Source: an uncultured Clostridia bacterium (GTDB lineage: Bacteria > Bacillota > Clostridia > Oscillospirales > Ruminococcaceae). From it: a stretch of 58,736 nt of DNA. Shown in pieces: positions 50,716 to 58,736 of this stretch. A program made the position numbers and the translations under genes. Numbering within the stretch: the first letter of the stretch is position 1; each line of letters starts with the position of its first letter. Location: positions 1 through 58,736 of the forward strand of contig CANPXN010000016.1 in the NCBI GenBank assembly GCA_947586185.1. Reading direction: 5' to 3'. The notes beneath the pieces were generated by a model. It was not told where the DNA came from and made no database searches. It saw only the letters and a program-made list of their open reading frames with translations.

Positions 50716-51978
50716 ATGGGTATTATAAAAGCGGTAGCCGGTGCAATCGGCGGAGGTCTTGCCGATTCATGGTTGGAGGTAATCGAACCGGACAATATGA
50801 CGGATACTACAGTTGCAGTTCCGGGAGTTCAGGTAAGCAATAAGAGAAGCAGCAACAAGAGGGGTACAAACGGCGTTATTTCAAACGGCTCGGTAATTCA
50901 TGTGTATCCGAACCAGATGATGCTGCTTATCGATGGAGGAAGAATTATCGACTATTCCGCAGAAGAGGGATATTATCAGGTGTACCTTTCATCTGCGCCG
51001 TCAATGTTTAACGGAGAGCTTAAAGCTTCGGTAAAAGAAACCTTTTCAAGAATCAAGTTCGGCGGTCAGCCGTCGGCTTCACAGCAGGTCGTATACATAA
51101 ATCTACAGGAGATCAAGGGCATCAAGTTCGGCACGAGAAATCCTTTGCAGTATTTTGACAACACGTATAATGCAGAGCTTTTCCTGCGCTGTCACGGAAT
51201 GTATTCTATCAAGATAACAGACCCTTTGAAATTCTTTTCTGAGGCTGTTCCGAGAAGCGGTGGAAGAGTCGATATAAACGATATTAACGAGCAGTATCTT
51301 TCTGAGTTCATGACGGCTTTGCAGGCTGCCATAAATCAGATGTCCGTTGACGGAGTGAGAATCTCAACTCTGCCTTCAAAGGGCATGGAGCTTGCTAAAT
51401 ATATGTCAAACGTTCTTGACAGCGAGTGGAATGAAAGCAGGGGTATGGAGATATGCTCCGTGGGTATTTCAAGCATCAGCTATGATGATGAGAGCAAGGA
51501 GCTTATCAATATGCGCAACAAGGGCGCAATGCTTTCAGACCCGGGCGTTCGTGAGGGATATGTTCAAGGCTCGATCGCAAGAGGCTTGGAGGCTGCCGGT
51601 TCAAACAAGGCAGGAGCTGCTCAGGCATTCATGGGAATGGGAGTAGGCATGCAGGGCGCAGGCGGCTTTATGAACACTGCCTCACAGACAAATATGGCTC
51701 AGATGGCAGCTCAGCAGCAGGCTCAGCAGAATGCCGCAAGTGCCGGAGGCTGGACCTGTTCATGCGGAAAAGTGAATACGGGCAAGTTTTGTGCTGAATG
51801 TGGAAAGCCTAAGCCGGCTCCAAGCGGAAGCTGGAAATGCCAGTGCGGCGCTGAGAATACGGGAAAATTCTGCTCTGAATGCGGAAAACCAAAGCCGGAC
51901 GATGGTAAGTGGGTATGCAGCTGCGGAAATGAAAATACAGGTAAGTTCTGCGCTGAGTGCGGCAAGCCAAAGCCGTAA
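50716..51978 (+). CDS. SPFH-domain protein with three C-terminal zinc ribbons (YdjI-like)
   Basis: 420 residues. Residues 1-290 match the SPFH/YdjI group (also called virion core protein): GGGLADSWLEVIEPDNMTDT, VIHVYPNQMMLLIDGG, VGISSISYDDESKELINMRN. A Met/Gln-rich linker follows, then three copies of a 22-residue zinc ribbon (W-CxCG-NTGKFCxECGKPKP). SPFH proteins organise membrane domains; in Bacillus ydjI lies in pspA-ydjGHI. ATG follows GGAGGG. It is the first of three genes with ydjG- and ydjH-like partners. Confidence 0.88.
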   Translation: MGIIKAVAGAIGGGLADSWLEVIEPDNMTDTTVAVPGVQVSNKRSSNKRGTNGVISNGSVIHVYPNQMMLLIDGGRIIDYSAEEGYYQVYLSSAPSMFNGELKASVKETFSRIKFGGQPSASQQVVYINLQEIKGIKFGTRNPLQYFDNTYNAELFLRCHGMYSIKITDPLKFFSEAVPRSGGRVDINDINEQYLSEFMTALQAAINQMSVDGVRISTLPSKGMELAKYMSNVLDSEWNESRGMEICSVGISSISYDDESKELINMRNKGAMLSDPGVREGYVQGSIARGLEAAGSNKAGAAQAFMGMGVGMQGAGGFMNTASQTNMAQMAAQQQAQQNAASAGGWTCSCGKVNTGKFCAECGKPKPAPSGSWKCQCGAENTGKFCSECGKPKPDDGKWVCSCGNENTGKFCAECGKPKP

Positions 51979-51998
51979 AAGAGTACGGGGTGGAAGAT

Positions 51999-53069
51999 TT
52001 GGATACTATTAAGACTATACAATATAAATGTCCTAACTGCGGAGGAGAGCTGAAATTCAATGCGGAAAAGCAGAAGTTCAGCTGTGAGTATTGTCTTAGT
52101 GACTTTACCGAGGAGCAGATAAAGGACGTATGCGCTAAAAATGAAGGCGTGGACTTGAGCCAGAATGTAGAGGAGCAGAAAGCGGCGGAGGAATTTGCGG
52201 AGCATGTCAATCTTTATACATGCCCAAGCTGTGGCGCTGAAATTATTTCAGAGGATACTACTGCGGCTACGTTCTGCTATTACTGCCATAATCCGGTTAT
52301 TTTAAGCGGACGGCTTTCGGGGGACTATAAGCCGAATATGGTTATACCTTTCAGCGTTACAAAGGAATCCGCTCGTGAATATTTTAAAAAGTGGTGTAAA
52401 AAAAGATGGTTTATTCCGGGCAGCTTCAAGAATGAAAAGCAGCTTGAAAAAATGACCGGAGTGTATGTTCCGTTCTGGATAGCCGACTGCCATACCGATG
52501 CAGTTCTGCACGGTAAGGGCGAGAGGACTCATAGCTGGACCAGCGGGGATTACCGCAATACAAAGCATGAAGTCTTTAGCGTTATAAGACGTGCAGATAT
52601 TGACTTTAAGGGAGTTCCGGCGGACGGCGCAAGCAAAATCGACGATTCCCTTATGGAGGCTATCGAGCCATTTGATTACGGAAAGCTCAAAAACTTTTCC
52701 ATGTCCTATTTAAGCGGATTTTTTGCGGATAAATACGATGTTGACAAGGCTCAGGTGTTTGGAAGGATCAAGGGACGCATAGTCAGCGGCGCAAACGATA
52801 TCCTCAGAAGCTCTGTGGGGGGATATTCAAGCTTTACAACTGAATTGTGCAATGCGGATATTTTAAGCACAAACTGGCAGTATATGATGCTTCCGGTATG
52901 GTTTATGACATATAAGTACAAGGGCAAAAGCTATTCCTTTGCCATTAACGGACAGAGCGGAAAAGCAGCCGGAATCCCTCCTATGAGCTGGCCTAAGCTC
53001 TGGGCGACATGCGGAATCGTTGCCGCTGCGGGACTTATAATGGGTATATTGGGAAGGCTGCTGCTGTGA
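51999..53069 (+). CDS. zinc-ribbon membrane protein (YdjG-like)
   Basis: About 356 residues. Two TFIIB-type zinc ribbons (CPNCGG...CEYC; CPSCGA...CYYC) at the N-terminus are followed by a domain of about 230 residues (NMVIPFSVTKESAREYFKKW, VYVPFWIADC, LPVWFMTYKYKGKSYSFAIN) and one C-terminal membrane helix (GIVAAAGLIMGILGRLLL). Start TTG at 51999 after GGGGTGGAAG, or GTG at 51990. The SPFH, zinc-ribbon and TPM proteins of Bacillus act together in membrane stress. Confidence 0.83.
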   Translation: MDTIKTIQYKCPNCGGELKFNAEKQKFSCEYCLSDFTEEQIKDVCAKNEGVDLSQNVEEQKAAEEFAEHVNLYTCPSCGAEIISEDTTAATFCYYCHNPVILSGRLSGDYKPNMVIPFSVTKESAREYFKKWCKKRWFIPGSFKNEKQLEKMTGVYVPFWIADCHTDAVLHGKGERTHSWTSGDYRNTKHEVFSVIRRADIDFKGVPADGASKIDDSLMEAIEPFDYGKLKNFSMSYLSGFFADKYDVDKAQVFGRIKGRIVSGANDILRSSVGGYSSFTTELCNADILSTNWQYMMLPVWFMTYKYKGKSYSFAINGQSGKAAGIPPMSWPKLWATCGIVAAAGLIMGILGRLLL

Positions 53070-53842
53070 TAAGAAAAATAAAAAGGATATTTGCGGCTGC
53101 CGCTGCCGGTATTATTGTCGGATTTTGCCTTGCAATGCCGGTTATGGCTGCGGCTAATACATCTTCCGAATATGTAAGAATGTGTGATTTTGACGGCATT
53201 TTAAACGAGTCGGAAGTCGAGCGGCTTGAAGGGCGTCTGGACAGAGTATCGGAAGAAACAGGCATGAATGCTGCGGTGGTTATTTACAGTGCGGCTGAGG
53301 GCAGCAGCTCCTATGACTGGCAGGATTTTGCCGACTGCGCTTTTGATGAAACGTTCGGGGTGAATACCGATGGAACGCTGCTGTATATAAGATTTGACCC
53401 TAACTATGTGCATTTGTCCACAAGCGGAAAGGGCAATGAGGTATACAATTCCACGGACTATTATAACGATATACTGGACGATGTTGCCCCGAAGCTTTCT
53501 TCCGGTGATGTGTACGGCGCTATTGGCGAATATTGCCTTGGGCTTGAATCCTACTACGGAAGATATAAGTCAAGGTGGATTTTCAGCGGATTAATTGGTC
53601 TTGTATGCGGAGCTGCGGCGGCAGGTATAGTATTGTTTGTGGTTTATGTGAGATACCATAAGAATCTTCCTGTATCAGCCGTAAACTACGCTGGAAGGAA
53701 TGATATCAGGTATACTGAAAAGCAGGATATTTTTGTGCGCACCTATACTACCAGAACCCGCATCAACTCCGGCGGAAGCGGAGGAGGAACTCATCACTCC
53801 AGCAGCGGCGGAAGCCATGGCGGAGGCGGAAGAAGCTTTTAA
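53066..53842 (+). CDS. TPM-domain membrane protein (YdjH/YgcG-like)
   Basis: 258 residues. A signal sequence (IFAAAAAGIIVGFCLAMPVMAA), a TPM domain (about 30-165: MCDFDGILNESEVERLEGRL, NTDGTLLYIRFD), a membrane helix (FSGLIGLVCGAAAAGIVLFVVYV) and a Gly/Ser/His tail ending HGGGGRSF, typical of the family. GTG at 53066 overlaps the previous stop (GTGA) and follows GGGAAGG, so translation is coupled. Last gene of the operon. Confidence 0.85.
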   Translation: MIRKIKRIFAAAAAGIIVGFCLAMPVMAAANTSSEYVRMCDFDGILNESEVERLEGRLDRVSEETGMNAAVVIYSAAEGSSSYDWQDFADCAFDETFGVNTDGTLLYIRFDPNYVHLSTSGKGNEVYNSTDYYNDILDDVAPKLSSGDVYGAIGEYCLGLESYYGRYKSRWIFSGLIGLVCGAAAAGIVLFVVYVRYHKNLPVSAVNYAGRNDIRYTEKQDIFVRTYTTRTRINSGGSGGGTHHSSSGGSHGGGGRSF

Positions 53843-53867
53843 GCAGCCTTATTATTTAAAGTTCATA

Positions 53868-53904
53868 ATAAACGCTCCATATTTTGCGGAGCGTTTATTT
53901 TTTT
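53868..53904 (+). terminator. terminator of the SPFH operon
   Basis: ATAAACGCTCC pairs with GGAGCGTTTAT, followed by seven T. Nearly the same hairpin recurs at 55866. Confidence 0.85.
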
Positions 53905-53916
53905 GCTGTTTTTTGG

Positions 53917-53945
53917 TTGACATATATAGGTGTATATGGTATAAT
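53917..53945 (+). promoter_or_regulatory. promoter of the dockerin protease
   Basis: Perfect TTGACA, 17 bases, perfect TATAAT, 13 bases after the preceding terminator. Confidence 0.85.
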
Positions 53946-54035
53946 TTAATTGGAAAAAATTATAAGCGGAGGTGAATGCCAAAAAATATTGCGATAAAAA
54001 TTAAACGAATAATATTAAAAAAGGAGGAAATACTT

Positions 54036-55859
54036 ATGAAATTAAAGAAATTGTGGGCATTATGCTCGGCCATGGTAATGGCGGCAGGTATGAGCGTTTC
54101 TTCATTAGCAGCCGCAAGGGTATATGAGGAGGGCGCCGTACCTGACAAGGATAATGTGACGAGCGGTCCTGCATATCTGTCTTTTGACGGGTATAGCTGT
54201 GTTGAAGGAGCTGTTCCAAACGACCCGGAGGATGAAAGGAGTTGGTGCGGAGACATATATTATTCCGATGAGGATCTGGCAAATCTGCCGGCGTCTGTAG
54301 ATAACAGTGCAACGGTTTATTTCCCAGAAATAATGGATCAGGGAATGTCACCGTCCTGTTCAGCAATTGCTACTGCATATTATCAGTATTCCTATGAGGT
54401 AAACAGGCTCAATAAGATAACAAACAAGTCACAGCAGACTCTGTATTCACCAAAATGGACCTTTAACTTTGTAAATTATGGCTTGAACAATGGCTCTAAT
54501 TTGGTTGATAATTATAAGATACTGAGCAATTATGGCTGCCTTAAACTGAGCGATCTTCCATATGTTGGCAAATATGACGATTATGATGATGTTCCGGCTG
54601 ATATGATAGATGAAAAGAAAGAAGCGCTGGAGACAAGAGTAAAGTCTGTAGTTCTTACAGAGATAAGCGGTAATGACCCTATTACTAAACCGGATTCAAA
54701 ATATTTGTGCGAGTTAAAAAAGCGTCTTTCCGATGGAAAGGTTCTTACAGCTTCTACATATGATAGATTTGACAGCAAGGTAGTCAATGGTGAGTGTATA
54801 GTGTACAGATGTCGAAAGGGAACAGATGGCGGACACAGCGTGACAATAGTTGGCTATGACGATAATAAGTGGGTCGACATCAACGGCGATGGATTAAAGC
54901 AGAAGGCTGAAACCGGAGCGTTTAAGGTAGCAAACTCATGGGGAAAGAACTTTAATGCCTATGGTTACAGCTCAAATGACGGCTTTTTCTGGGTATCATA
55001 TGATGCGCTTAACAGTAAAAGTTATGTTTTCGGCGATTGGGAAAGTAAGCTTGCCGGAACAAGAATACCTATCTTTGCCTTTGGCGATAATACCGTTGAT
55101 AATAAGTTCTACAGTATTGACGTTGAGCATAAGGACGTTGGATATATAGGTAAGGTTTATGTTTATACTGCTGATAGAAGTAAGGTAAAGCTTAGTGTTA
55201 ACTGTACTTTTGACAATATTACAAGTTGGGATGACAGCGGAAAAATCGAAATGTACGTATTTAATGATGATGAAGAAATACAGGAAAGCGTTCCGTTTGA
55301 CGGCTATATCCTGTTTGACTTCGGTAATTTGGCTGAGCCTGTAAAATATTACCTTAGGGGCTATAATTGGTATGCTAAAATAGCTAAGGGTACGGCTGTG
55401 CCGGTCGCTAAATTTCAGATAATCGACGATATGGGTAATGCCGTTACTTCTGTCAAGACTATGAGCGGTCAAAGCGACAACAGCAGAATGGCATATCACA
55501 ATATCAATTTACAGCTCGGTGATATGGATTATGACGGAAGCCTTACAAAGAACGACTATACGTTGCTGTTTGGGTATGTAGCAAGTCAGTCCGACCTTTC
55601 GACCCTCCAGAAAGCAGTGGGCGATTTTGACCGAGACGGAAGTATTACGCTTTTGGATGCGGTAGCGCTTGCGAAATTGCTTGACGATATGGGCATAGAT
55701 GTAAATGAAACAGTAAATACCAATTGTGTAGAGGGAGCTGTTCCGAACGATCCTGAGGACGAAAGAAAATTGTCCAGATATGGATTTATTTACAACAGCA
55801 AGGAAAATAGCGAAGAATCCTATACAATGGGCGATATCGTTTTCAGAAAGGTTTCATAA
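54036..55859 (+). CDS. secreted papain-family (C1A) cysteine protease with dockerin
   Basis: 607 residues. Signal peptide (LWALCSAMVMAAGMSVSSLAAA), C1A protease with the oxyanion Gln and catalytic Cys in DQGMSPSCSAIATAYYQ (near 108-115), catalytic His in GTDGGHSVTIVGYD and Asn in KVANSWGKNF. A beta-rich domain of about 130 residues follows, then a type-I-like dockerin with two calcium loops (GDMDYDGSLTKNDY; GDFDRDGSITLLDAVALAKL), which would dock on a scaffoldin. The tail after the dockerin repeats an N-terminal motif, CVEGAVPNDPEDER. ATG at 54036 follows AAGGAGG. Confidence 0.92.
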   Translation: MKLKKLWALCSAMVMAAGMSVSSLAAARVYEEGAVPDKDNVTSGPAYLSFDGYSCVEGAVPNDPEDERSWCGDIYYSDEDLANLPASVDNSATVYFPEIMDQGMSPSCSAIATAYYQYSYEVNRLNKITNKSQQTLYSPKWTFNFVNYGLNNGSNLVDNYKILSNYGCLKLSDLPYVGKYDDYDDVPADMIDEKKEALETRVKSVVLTEISGNDPITKPDSKYLCELKKRLSDGKVLTASTYDRFDSKVVNGECIVYRCRKGTDGGHSVTIVGYDDNKWVDINGDGLKQKAETGAFKVANSWGKNFNAYGYSSNDGFFWVSYDALNSKSYVFGDWESKLAGTRIPIFAFGDNTVDNKFYSIDVEHKDVGYIGKVYVYTADRSKVKLSVNCTFDNITSWDDSGKIEMYVFNDDEEIQESVPFDGYILFDFGNLAEPVKYYLRGYNWYAKIAKGTAVPVAKFQIIDDMGNAVTSVKTMSGQSDNSRMAYHNINLQLGDMDYDGSLTKNDYTLLFGYVASQSDLSTLQKAVGDFDRDGSITLLDAVALAKLLDDMGIDVNETVNTNCVEGAVPNDPEDERKLSRYGFIYNSKENSEESYTMGDIVFRKVS

Positions 55860-55865
55860 GAAAAA

Positions 55866-55897
55866 ATAAACGCTCCGTATTATGCGGAGCGTTTTTA
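55866..55897 (+). terminator. terminator of the dockerin protease
   Basis: AAACGCTCC/GGAGCGTTT hairpin with a T-run, seven bases after the stop. Confidence 0.8.
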
Positions 55898-55934
55898 TAC
55901 TAAACGTAAAAAATAATTTAGCGTTTACTATAGA

Positions 55935-56366
55935 TTATTCACATGTATGGCAATCTTCGCATTCACCGATCTCTCCTACCAGAGGAATCGGGTCAATGCC
56001 CTGTCTTGAATAGTAATCAGAAAGAGCAGCCTTGATTGCCTGTTCCGCAAGGACGGAGCAGTGGAGCTTTACCGGCGGAAGTCCGTCGAGGGCTTCAACA
56101 ACGGCTTTATTTGTGAGCTTTAATGCGTCGTCAATGGATTTTCCCTTGATAAGCTCAGTCGCCATTGAAGATGTCGCAACTGCTGCGCCGCAGCCGAAGG
56201 TCTTGAATTTTACATCGGAAATAATTCCATTATCGACCTTGATATACATTTTCATTATATCGCCGCACTTAGCGTTTCCTACTTCGCCTACGCCGTCTGC
56301 GTTTTCGATTTCTCCTACGTTTCTTGGATTTGAAAAGTGATCCAGAACCTTTTCACTGTACAGCAT
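55935..56366 (-). CDS. nifU: Fe-S cluster scaffold NifU/IscU
   Basis: 143 residues of the IscU-type scaffold on which Fe-S clusters are assembled. The ligands are Cys in NAKCGDIM, FGCGAAVA and LHCSVLAEQA; a Cys-rich tail (ECEDCHTCE) is typical of the clostridial type. ATG follows GGAGG. It is two bases downstream of nifS, so the pair is co-transcribed. Confidence 0.93.
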   Translation of the reverse strand: MLYSEKVLDHFSNPRNVGEIENADGVGEVGNAKCGDIMKMYIKVDNGIISDVKFKTFGCGAAVATSSMATELIKGKSIDDALKLTNKAVVEALDGLPPVKLHCSVLAEQAIKAALSDYYSRQGIDPIPLVGEIGECEDCHTCE

Positions 56367-56368
56367 AT

Positions 56369-57565
56369 TTATTTACCTCCGCTTACTTCCTCTTTGATTA
56401 TTCTTTCCCAGAGCGGTGACATGGCTCTGAGTCTTTCTGCAACCTTTGGAACGACCTCTAAAATATAGTCAATGTCTTCGTCCGTGGTTTCATTGCTTAT
56501 TGAAAGGCGCAGCGAGCCGTGAGCTACCTCGTGCTTCAGACCCAGCGCAAGCAGTACATGGGACGGGTCAAGAGAGCCTGACGTACATGCAGAGCCTGAT
56601 GAAGCGCAGATGCCGTTTAAATCCAGCATAAGCAGCAGGCTTTCACCCTCGATACCCTCGAATGATATATTGCAGTTTCCCGGAAGACGCTTGTTCCTGT
56701 CGCCGTTTAGCCTTGTATGGGAAATTTTCAGCAGTCCGTCAATAAGGCGGTTCCTCATAGCTGTTATTTTTTCAGCTTTTTCTGGAATATCCTTTACCGC
56801 AATTTCAAGAGCTTTTGCAAAGCCGACTATTGCGGCAACGTTTTCAGTTCCGGCACGGCGGTTTCTCTCCTGAGCGCCTCCGTAAATGAGATTGTCAATA
56901 GGTATGCCTTTTCTTACATAAAGAGCGCCTATGCCCTTCTGAGCATGGAGCTTGTGTCCTGAAACGGACAGCATGTCTATGCCCTGAGCCTTTACGTCTA
57001 TTTCAACATTTCCAACAGCCTGAACAGCGTCGGTGTGGAAAAGGACTCCTTTTTCATGGCATACCGCTGCGATCTCCGGTATAGGCTGAATCGTGCCGAT
57101 CTCGTTGTTTGCATACATTATTGTAACAAGCGCTGTATCCTCACGAATCGCATTTTTGACATCTTCGACTCTTACTATGCCGTTTTCATATACAGGCAGA
57201 TATGTTACCTCAAAGCCTTCCTTTTCAAGAGCCTGACAGGTATGAAGCACTGCATGATGCTCGAAGACTGATGTAATAATGTGCTTTTTGCCTTTTTTGG
57301 CAAGTCTGTGCGCTGCCGAGCGGATCGCCCAGTTGTCAGCCTCAGAGCCGCCGCTTGTAAAGTAAATTTCACTTGTCTCTGCACCGAGTGAGCCTGCAAC
57401 GCTTTCACGAGCAGTTTCCAGCGCTTTTTTGGCGCTTCGTCCTAAAGCATATATACTTGAAGCGTTTCCGTATTCCTCTGTGAAATATGGCAGCATTGCG
57501 TCAAGGACCGGTTTTGTGACCCTTGTGGTAGCTGCGTTATCCGCATAAACAAATCGTTTTTCCAT
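56369..57565 (-). CDS. nifS: cysteine desulfurase
   Basis: 398 residues. A PLP enzyme that takes sulfur from cysteine for Fe-S clusters. [10 protein letters not shown] starts the protein; the PLP lysine is in [14 protein letters not shown] (near 204) and the catalytic Cys loop is [17 protein letters not shown] (near 325). ATG at 57565 follows AGAAGG. It precedes nifU and follows rnhA, from which it is 24 bases away. Confidence 0.95.
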   Translation of the reverse strand: MEKRFVYADNAATTRVTKPVLDAMLPYFTEEYGNASSIYALGRSAKKALETARESVAGSLGAETSEIYFTSGGSEADNWAIRSAAHRLAKKGKKHIITSVFEHHAVLHTCQALEKEGFEVTYLPVYENGIVRVEDVKNAIREDTALVTIMYANNEIGTIQPIPEIAAVCHEKGVLFHTDAVQAVGNVEIDVKAQGIDMLSVSGHKLHAQKGIGALYVRKGIPIDNLIYGGAQERNRRAGTENVAAIVGFAKALEIAVKDIPEKAEKITAMRNRLIDGLLKISHTRLNGDRNKRLPGNCNISFEGIEGESLLLMLDLNGICASSGSACTSGSLDPSHVLLALGLKHEVAHGSLRLSISNETTDEDIDYILEVVPKVAERLRAMSPLWERIIKEEVSGGK

Positions 57566-57589
57566 TGTATGACCTTCTTTTGCTTAATA

Positions 57590-58042
57590 TTAAGTGGAGC
57601 TGAAACGATCCCGTTCCATAACGGCAAGCTCGTCGCAGCGTTCGTTTTCCGGATGTCCGGCATGTCCCTTTACCCAGATGAAAGTGACTCTGTGTTTTTC
57701 AAGCAGTGGCAGGAGCTGCTCCCATAGGTCAACGTTCAGGGCAGGCTTTTTGTCGGATTTTATCCAGCCCTTTTTCTTCCAGCCGTACACCCAGCCCTTT
57801 GTTACGCTGTCCACAACATATTTGCTGTCGGTAGTAAGGGTGACTATGCAAGGCTCTTTAAGGGCGGAAAGACCTGTGATAACGCCGGAAAGCTCCATTC
57901 TGTTGTTGGTAGTTTCCGGTGCGCCTCCTGAAAGCTCTTTAGTGTGCTCTCCAAAGCGCAGGATAACGCCGTAGCCTCCCGGGCCAGGATTGCCGCTGCA
58001 TGCGCCGTCAGTAAAGATTTCTACTTTTTTTATAGCGTCCAC
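57590..58042 (-). CDS. rnhA: ribonuclease HI
   Basis: 150 residues. It cleaves RNA in RNA-DNA hybrids. The catalytic carboxylates are in [16 protein letters not shown] (Asp), NRMELSG (Glu), [10 protein letters not shown] (Asp) and NERCDELA (Asp). The start is GTG at 58042 with a weak ribosome site. rnhA-nifS-nifU are close together and could share one transcript. Confidence 0.93.
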   Translation of the reverse strand: MDAIKKVEIFTDGACSGNPGPGGYGVILRFGEHTKELSGGAPETTNNRMELSGVITGLSALKEPCIVTLTTDSKYVVDSVTKGWVYGWKKKGWIKSDKKPALNVDLWEQLLPLLEKHRVTFIWVKGHAGHPENERCDELAVMERDRFSST

Positions 58043-58102
58043 CTCAGTTGATAGTTTTTTATGAATCTTCGCTGTCCCATAAGGACAATTTGTATAAAAA
58101 TT

Positions 58103-58131
58103 ATTATACCTCTTTTACCGTAAATAATCAA
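58103..58131 (-). promoter_or_regulatory. rnhA promoter
   Basis: TTGATT, 17 bases, TATAAT on the - strand, some 60 bases before the GTG. Confidence 0.7.
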
Positions 58132-58171
58132 ATTTGTTAGCATGAGTTAACATAAGCATTTTAAAATCTTA

Positions 58172-58200
58172 TTGACATAAAGGAGGAAATTATATATAAT
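58172..58200 (+). promoter_or_regulatory. promoter facing the ORF-less right end
   Basis: Perfect TTGACA, 17 bases, perfect TATAAT, followed by more than 500 bases without a supported gene. Confidence 0.7.
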
Positions 58201-58736
58201 AATGAAAGGTTTTAATGCTTTTAAAAAAGCATGGGAAAACTTTTATAACGCTTTGTTAAAGCGTCCCTTAAAGGTTATATATGTTCATTTCTTTGCTCCT
58301 GCAAAGAAACGAACCAAAGAAACAGGCTGCTCAAACGCCGCAGATGCTTGATACCCGCACCCGGTAGAAACAAATAGAAATCTGAAATTTTGCAGGCAAA
58401 ATTTGCAGACTTTCTATTTGTTTCTACATGGGGGTTACTTTGACGGTTTATGAAATATCTTTTTGATTGCTTGTACTCATTGGCACTGCCCTTTGTAAAC
58501 TTTGCTTGCAATTGTTACGTTAATTCTCCCACGGGGAGGCAAGGTGATGTTCTACTCATTGCTGTAAGTGGAGGCTTGTCCGGCATCGCTTTGCTCGCCT
58601 CAATGCCTTGAAAGATTCTCCCAGATTTGTTAAGAGTGTCTTTCCCTTAATTCTCCCAATAACCTGCGATGTTTTTGCCGCTATGCGGCAAAAGAGCAAG
58701 CGGCGAGAGTTAAAAATGCGGAATGGGGGAGGGAGG
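58201..58736 (+). repeat. ORF-less, hairpin-rich region with second copy of the 18.9-kb repeat core
   Basis: Begins with AATGCTTT/AAAGCAT and AACGCTTT/AAAGCG hairpins like those flanking the 18.6-kb element. A long hairpin lies at 58365-58426 (TAGAAACAAATAGAAA pairs with TTTCTATTTGTTTCTA; inside, AAATTTTGC pairs with GCAAAATTT). The last 74 bases match 18945-19017. No protein gene is supported; a - strand frame at 58275-58511 is a read of the hairpin. The element continues beyond the window. Confidence 0.6.

Noticed and set aside
53868-55897. A composite transposon bounded by the near-identical hairpins at 53868 and 55866
   Set aside because: Both are ordinary terminators with T-runs, each placed directly after a gene; there is no transposase or target duplication.

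Overview
The window reads as a chromosomal segment of an anaerobic gut Firmicute, most like Ruminococcus or a close Oscillospirales relative. The basis is a dockerin-bearing secreted cysteine protease, pyruvate:ferredoxin oxidoreductase, pyruvate phosphate dikinase, spore genes (spoVAD/spoVAE, yabP/yabQ), purine-rich ribosome sites with TTG/GTG starts, and classic TTGACA-17-TATAAT promoters. The genus is inference from gene content. No rRNA, tRNA or CRISPR array was seen.

Layout. 1-5.8 kb: a large glycerophosphotransferase/SGNH-type protein, a c-di-GMP-I riboswitch with no protein gene behind it, and a convergent GGDEF-EAL phosphodiesterase. 6-12.4 kb: metG, a cysteine-cluster protein and nifJ. 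12.7-15.9 kb: a likely small RNA, an Xre regulator with an operator in a divergent promoter, spoVAE/spoVAD, a 216-bp repeat and a DUF378 protein. 16-18.5 kb: rnr-secG. 18.6-19.2 kb: a gene-free, heavily self-complementary repeat. 19.3-23.4 kb: yabP-yabQ-divIC-yabR, a candidate structured RNA, a DUF3592 protein and a MATE transporter. 23.5-25.9 kb: serC-serA.

26.0-38.5 kb is a composite integrated region in the 3' end of ppdK. Element 1 (26.04-36.22 kb, + strand) carries parA, a parB with an in-frame stop, an ArdA-like protein with a lipoprotein signal, a DUF3990/DUF3791 toxin-antitoxin-like cassette, a DUF3991-GNAT fusion, a truncated MATE gene, mazF and a large serine recombinase. Element 2 (36.2-38.5 kb, - strand) is a deleted relative. 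The ppdK last codons and terminator have been left 12.5 kb away, at 25.96-26.05 kb, while each element carries a replacement 3' end. The 15-bp core lies in frame inside the recombinase gene: the apparent last 63 codons and terminator of the recombinase sit at the other end of the element, so excision should restore a longer protein.

38.5-58.7 kb: ppdK, a second inverted copy of the 216-bp repeat, glmU-pth-mfd, two surface proteins with a shared C-terminal anchor, a lipoprotein gene with a frameshift in its signal peptide, a ydjI/ydjG/ydjH-like membrane-stress operon without pspA, the dockerin protease, nifU-nifS, rnhA, and finally an ORF-less stretch that runs off the window into a second copy of the 18.9-kb repeat core.
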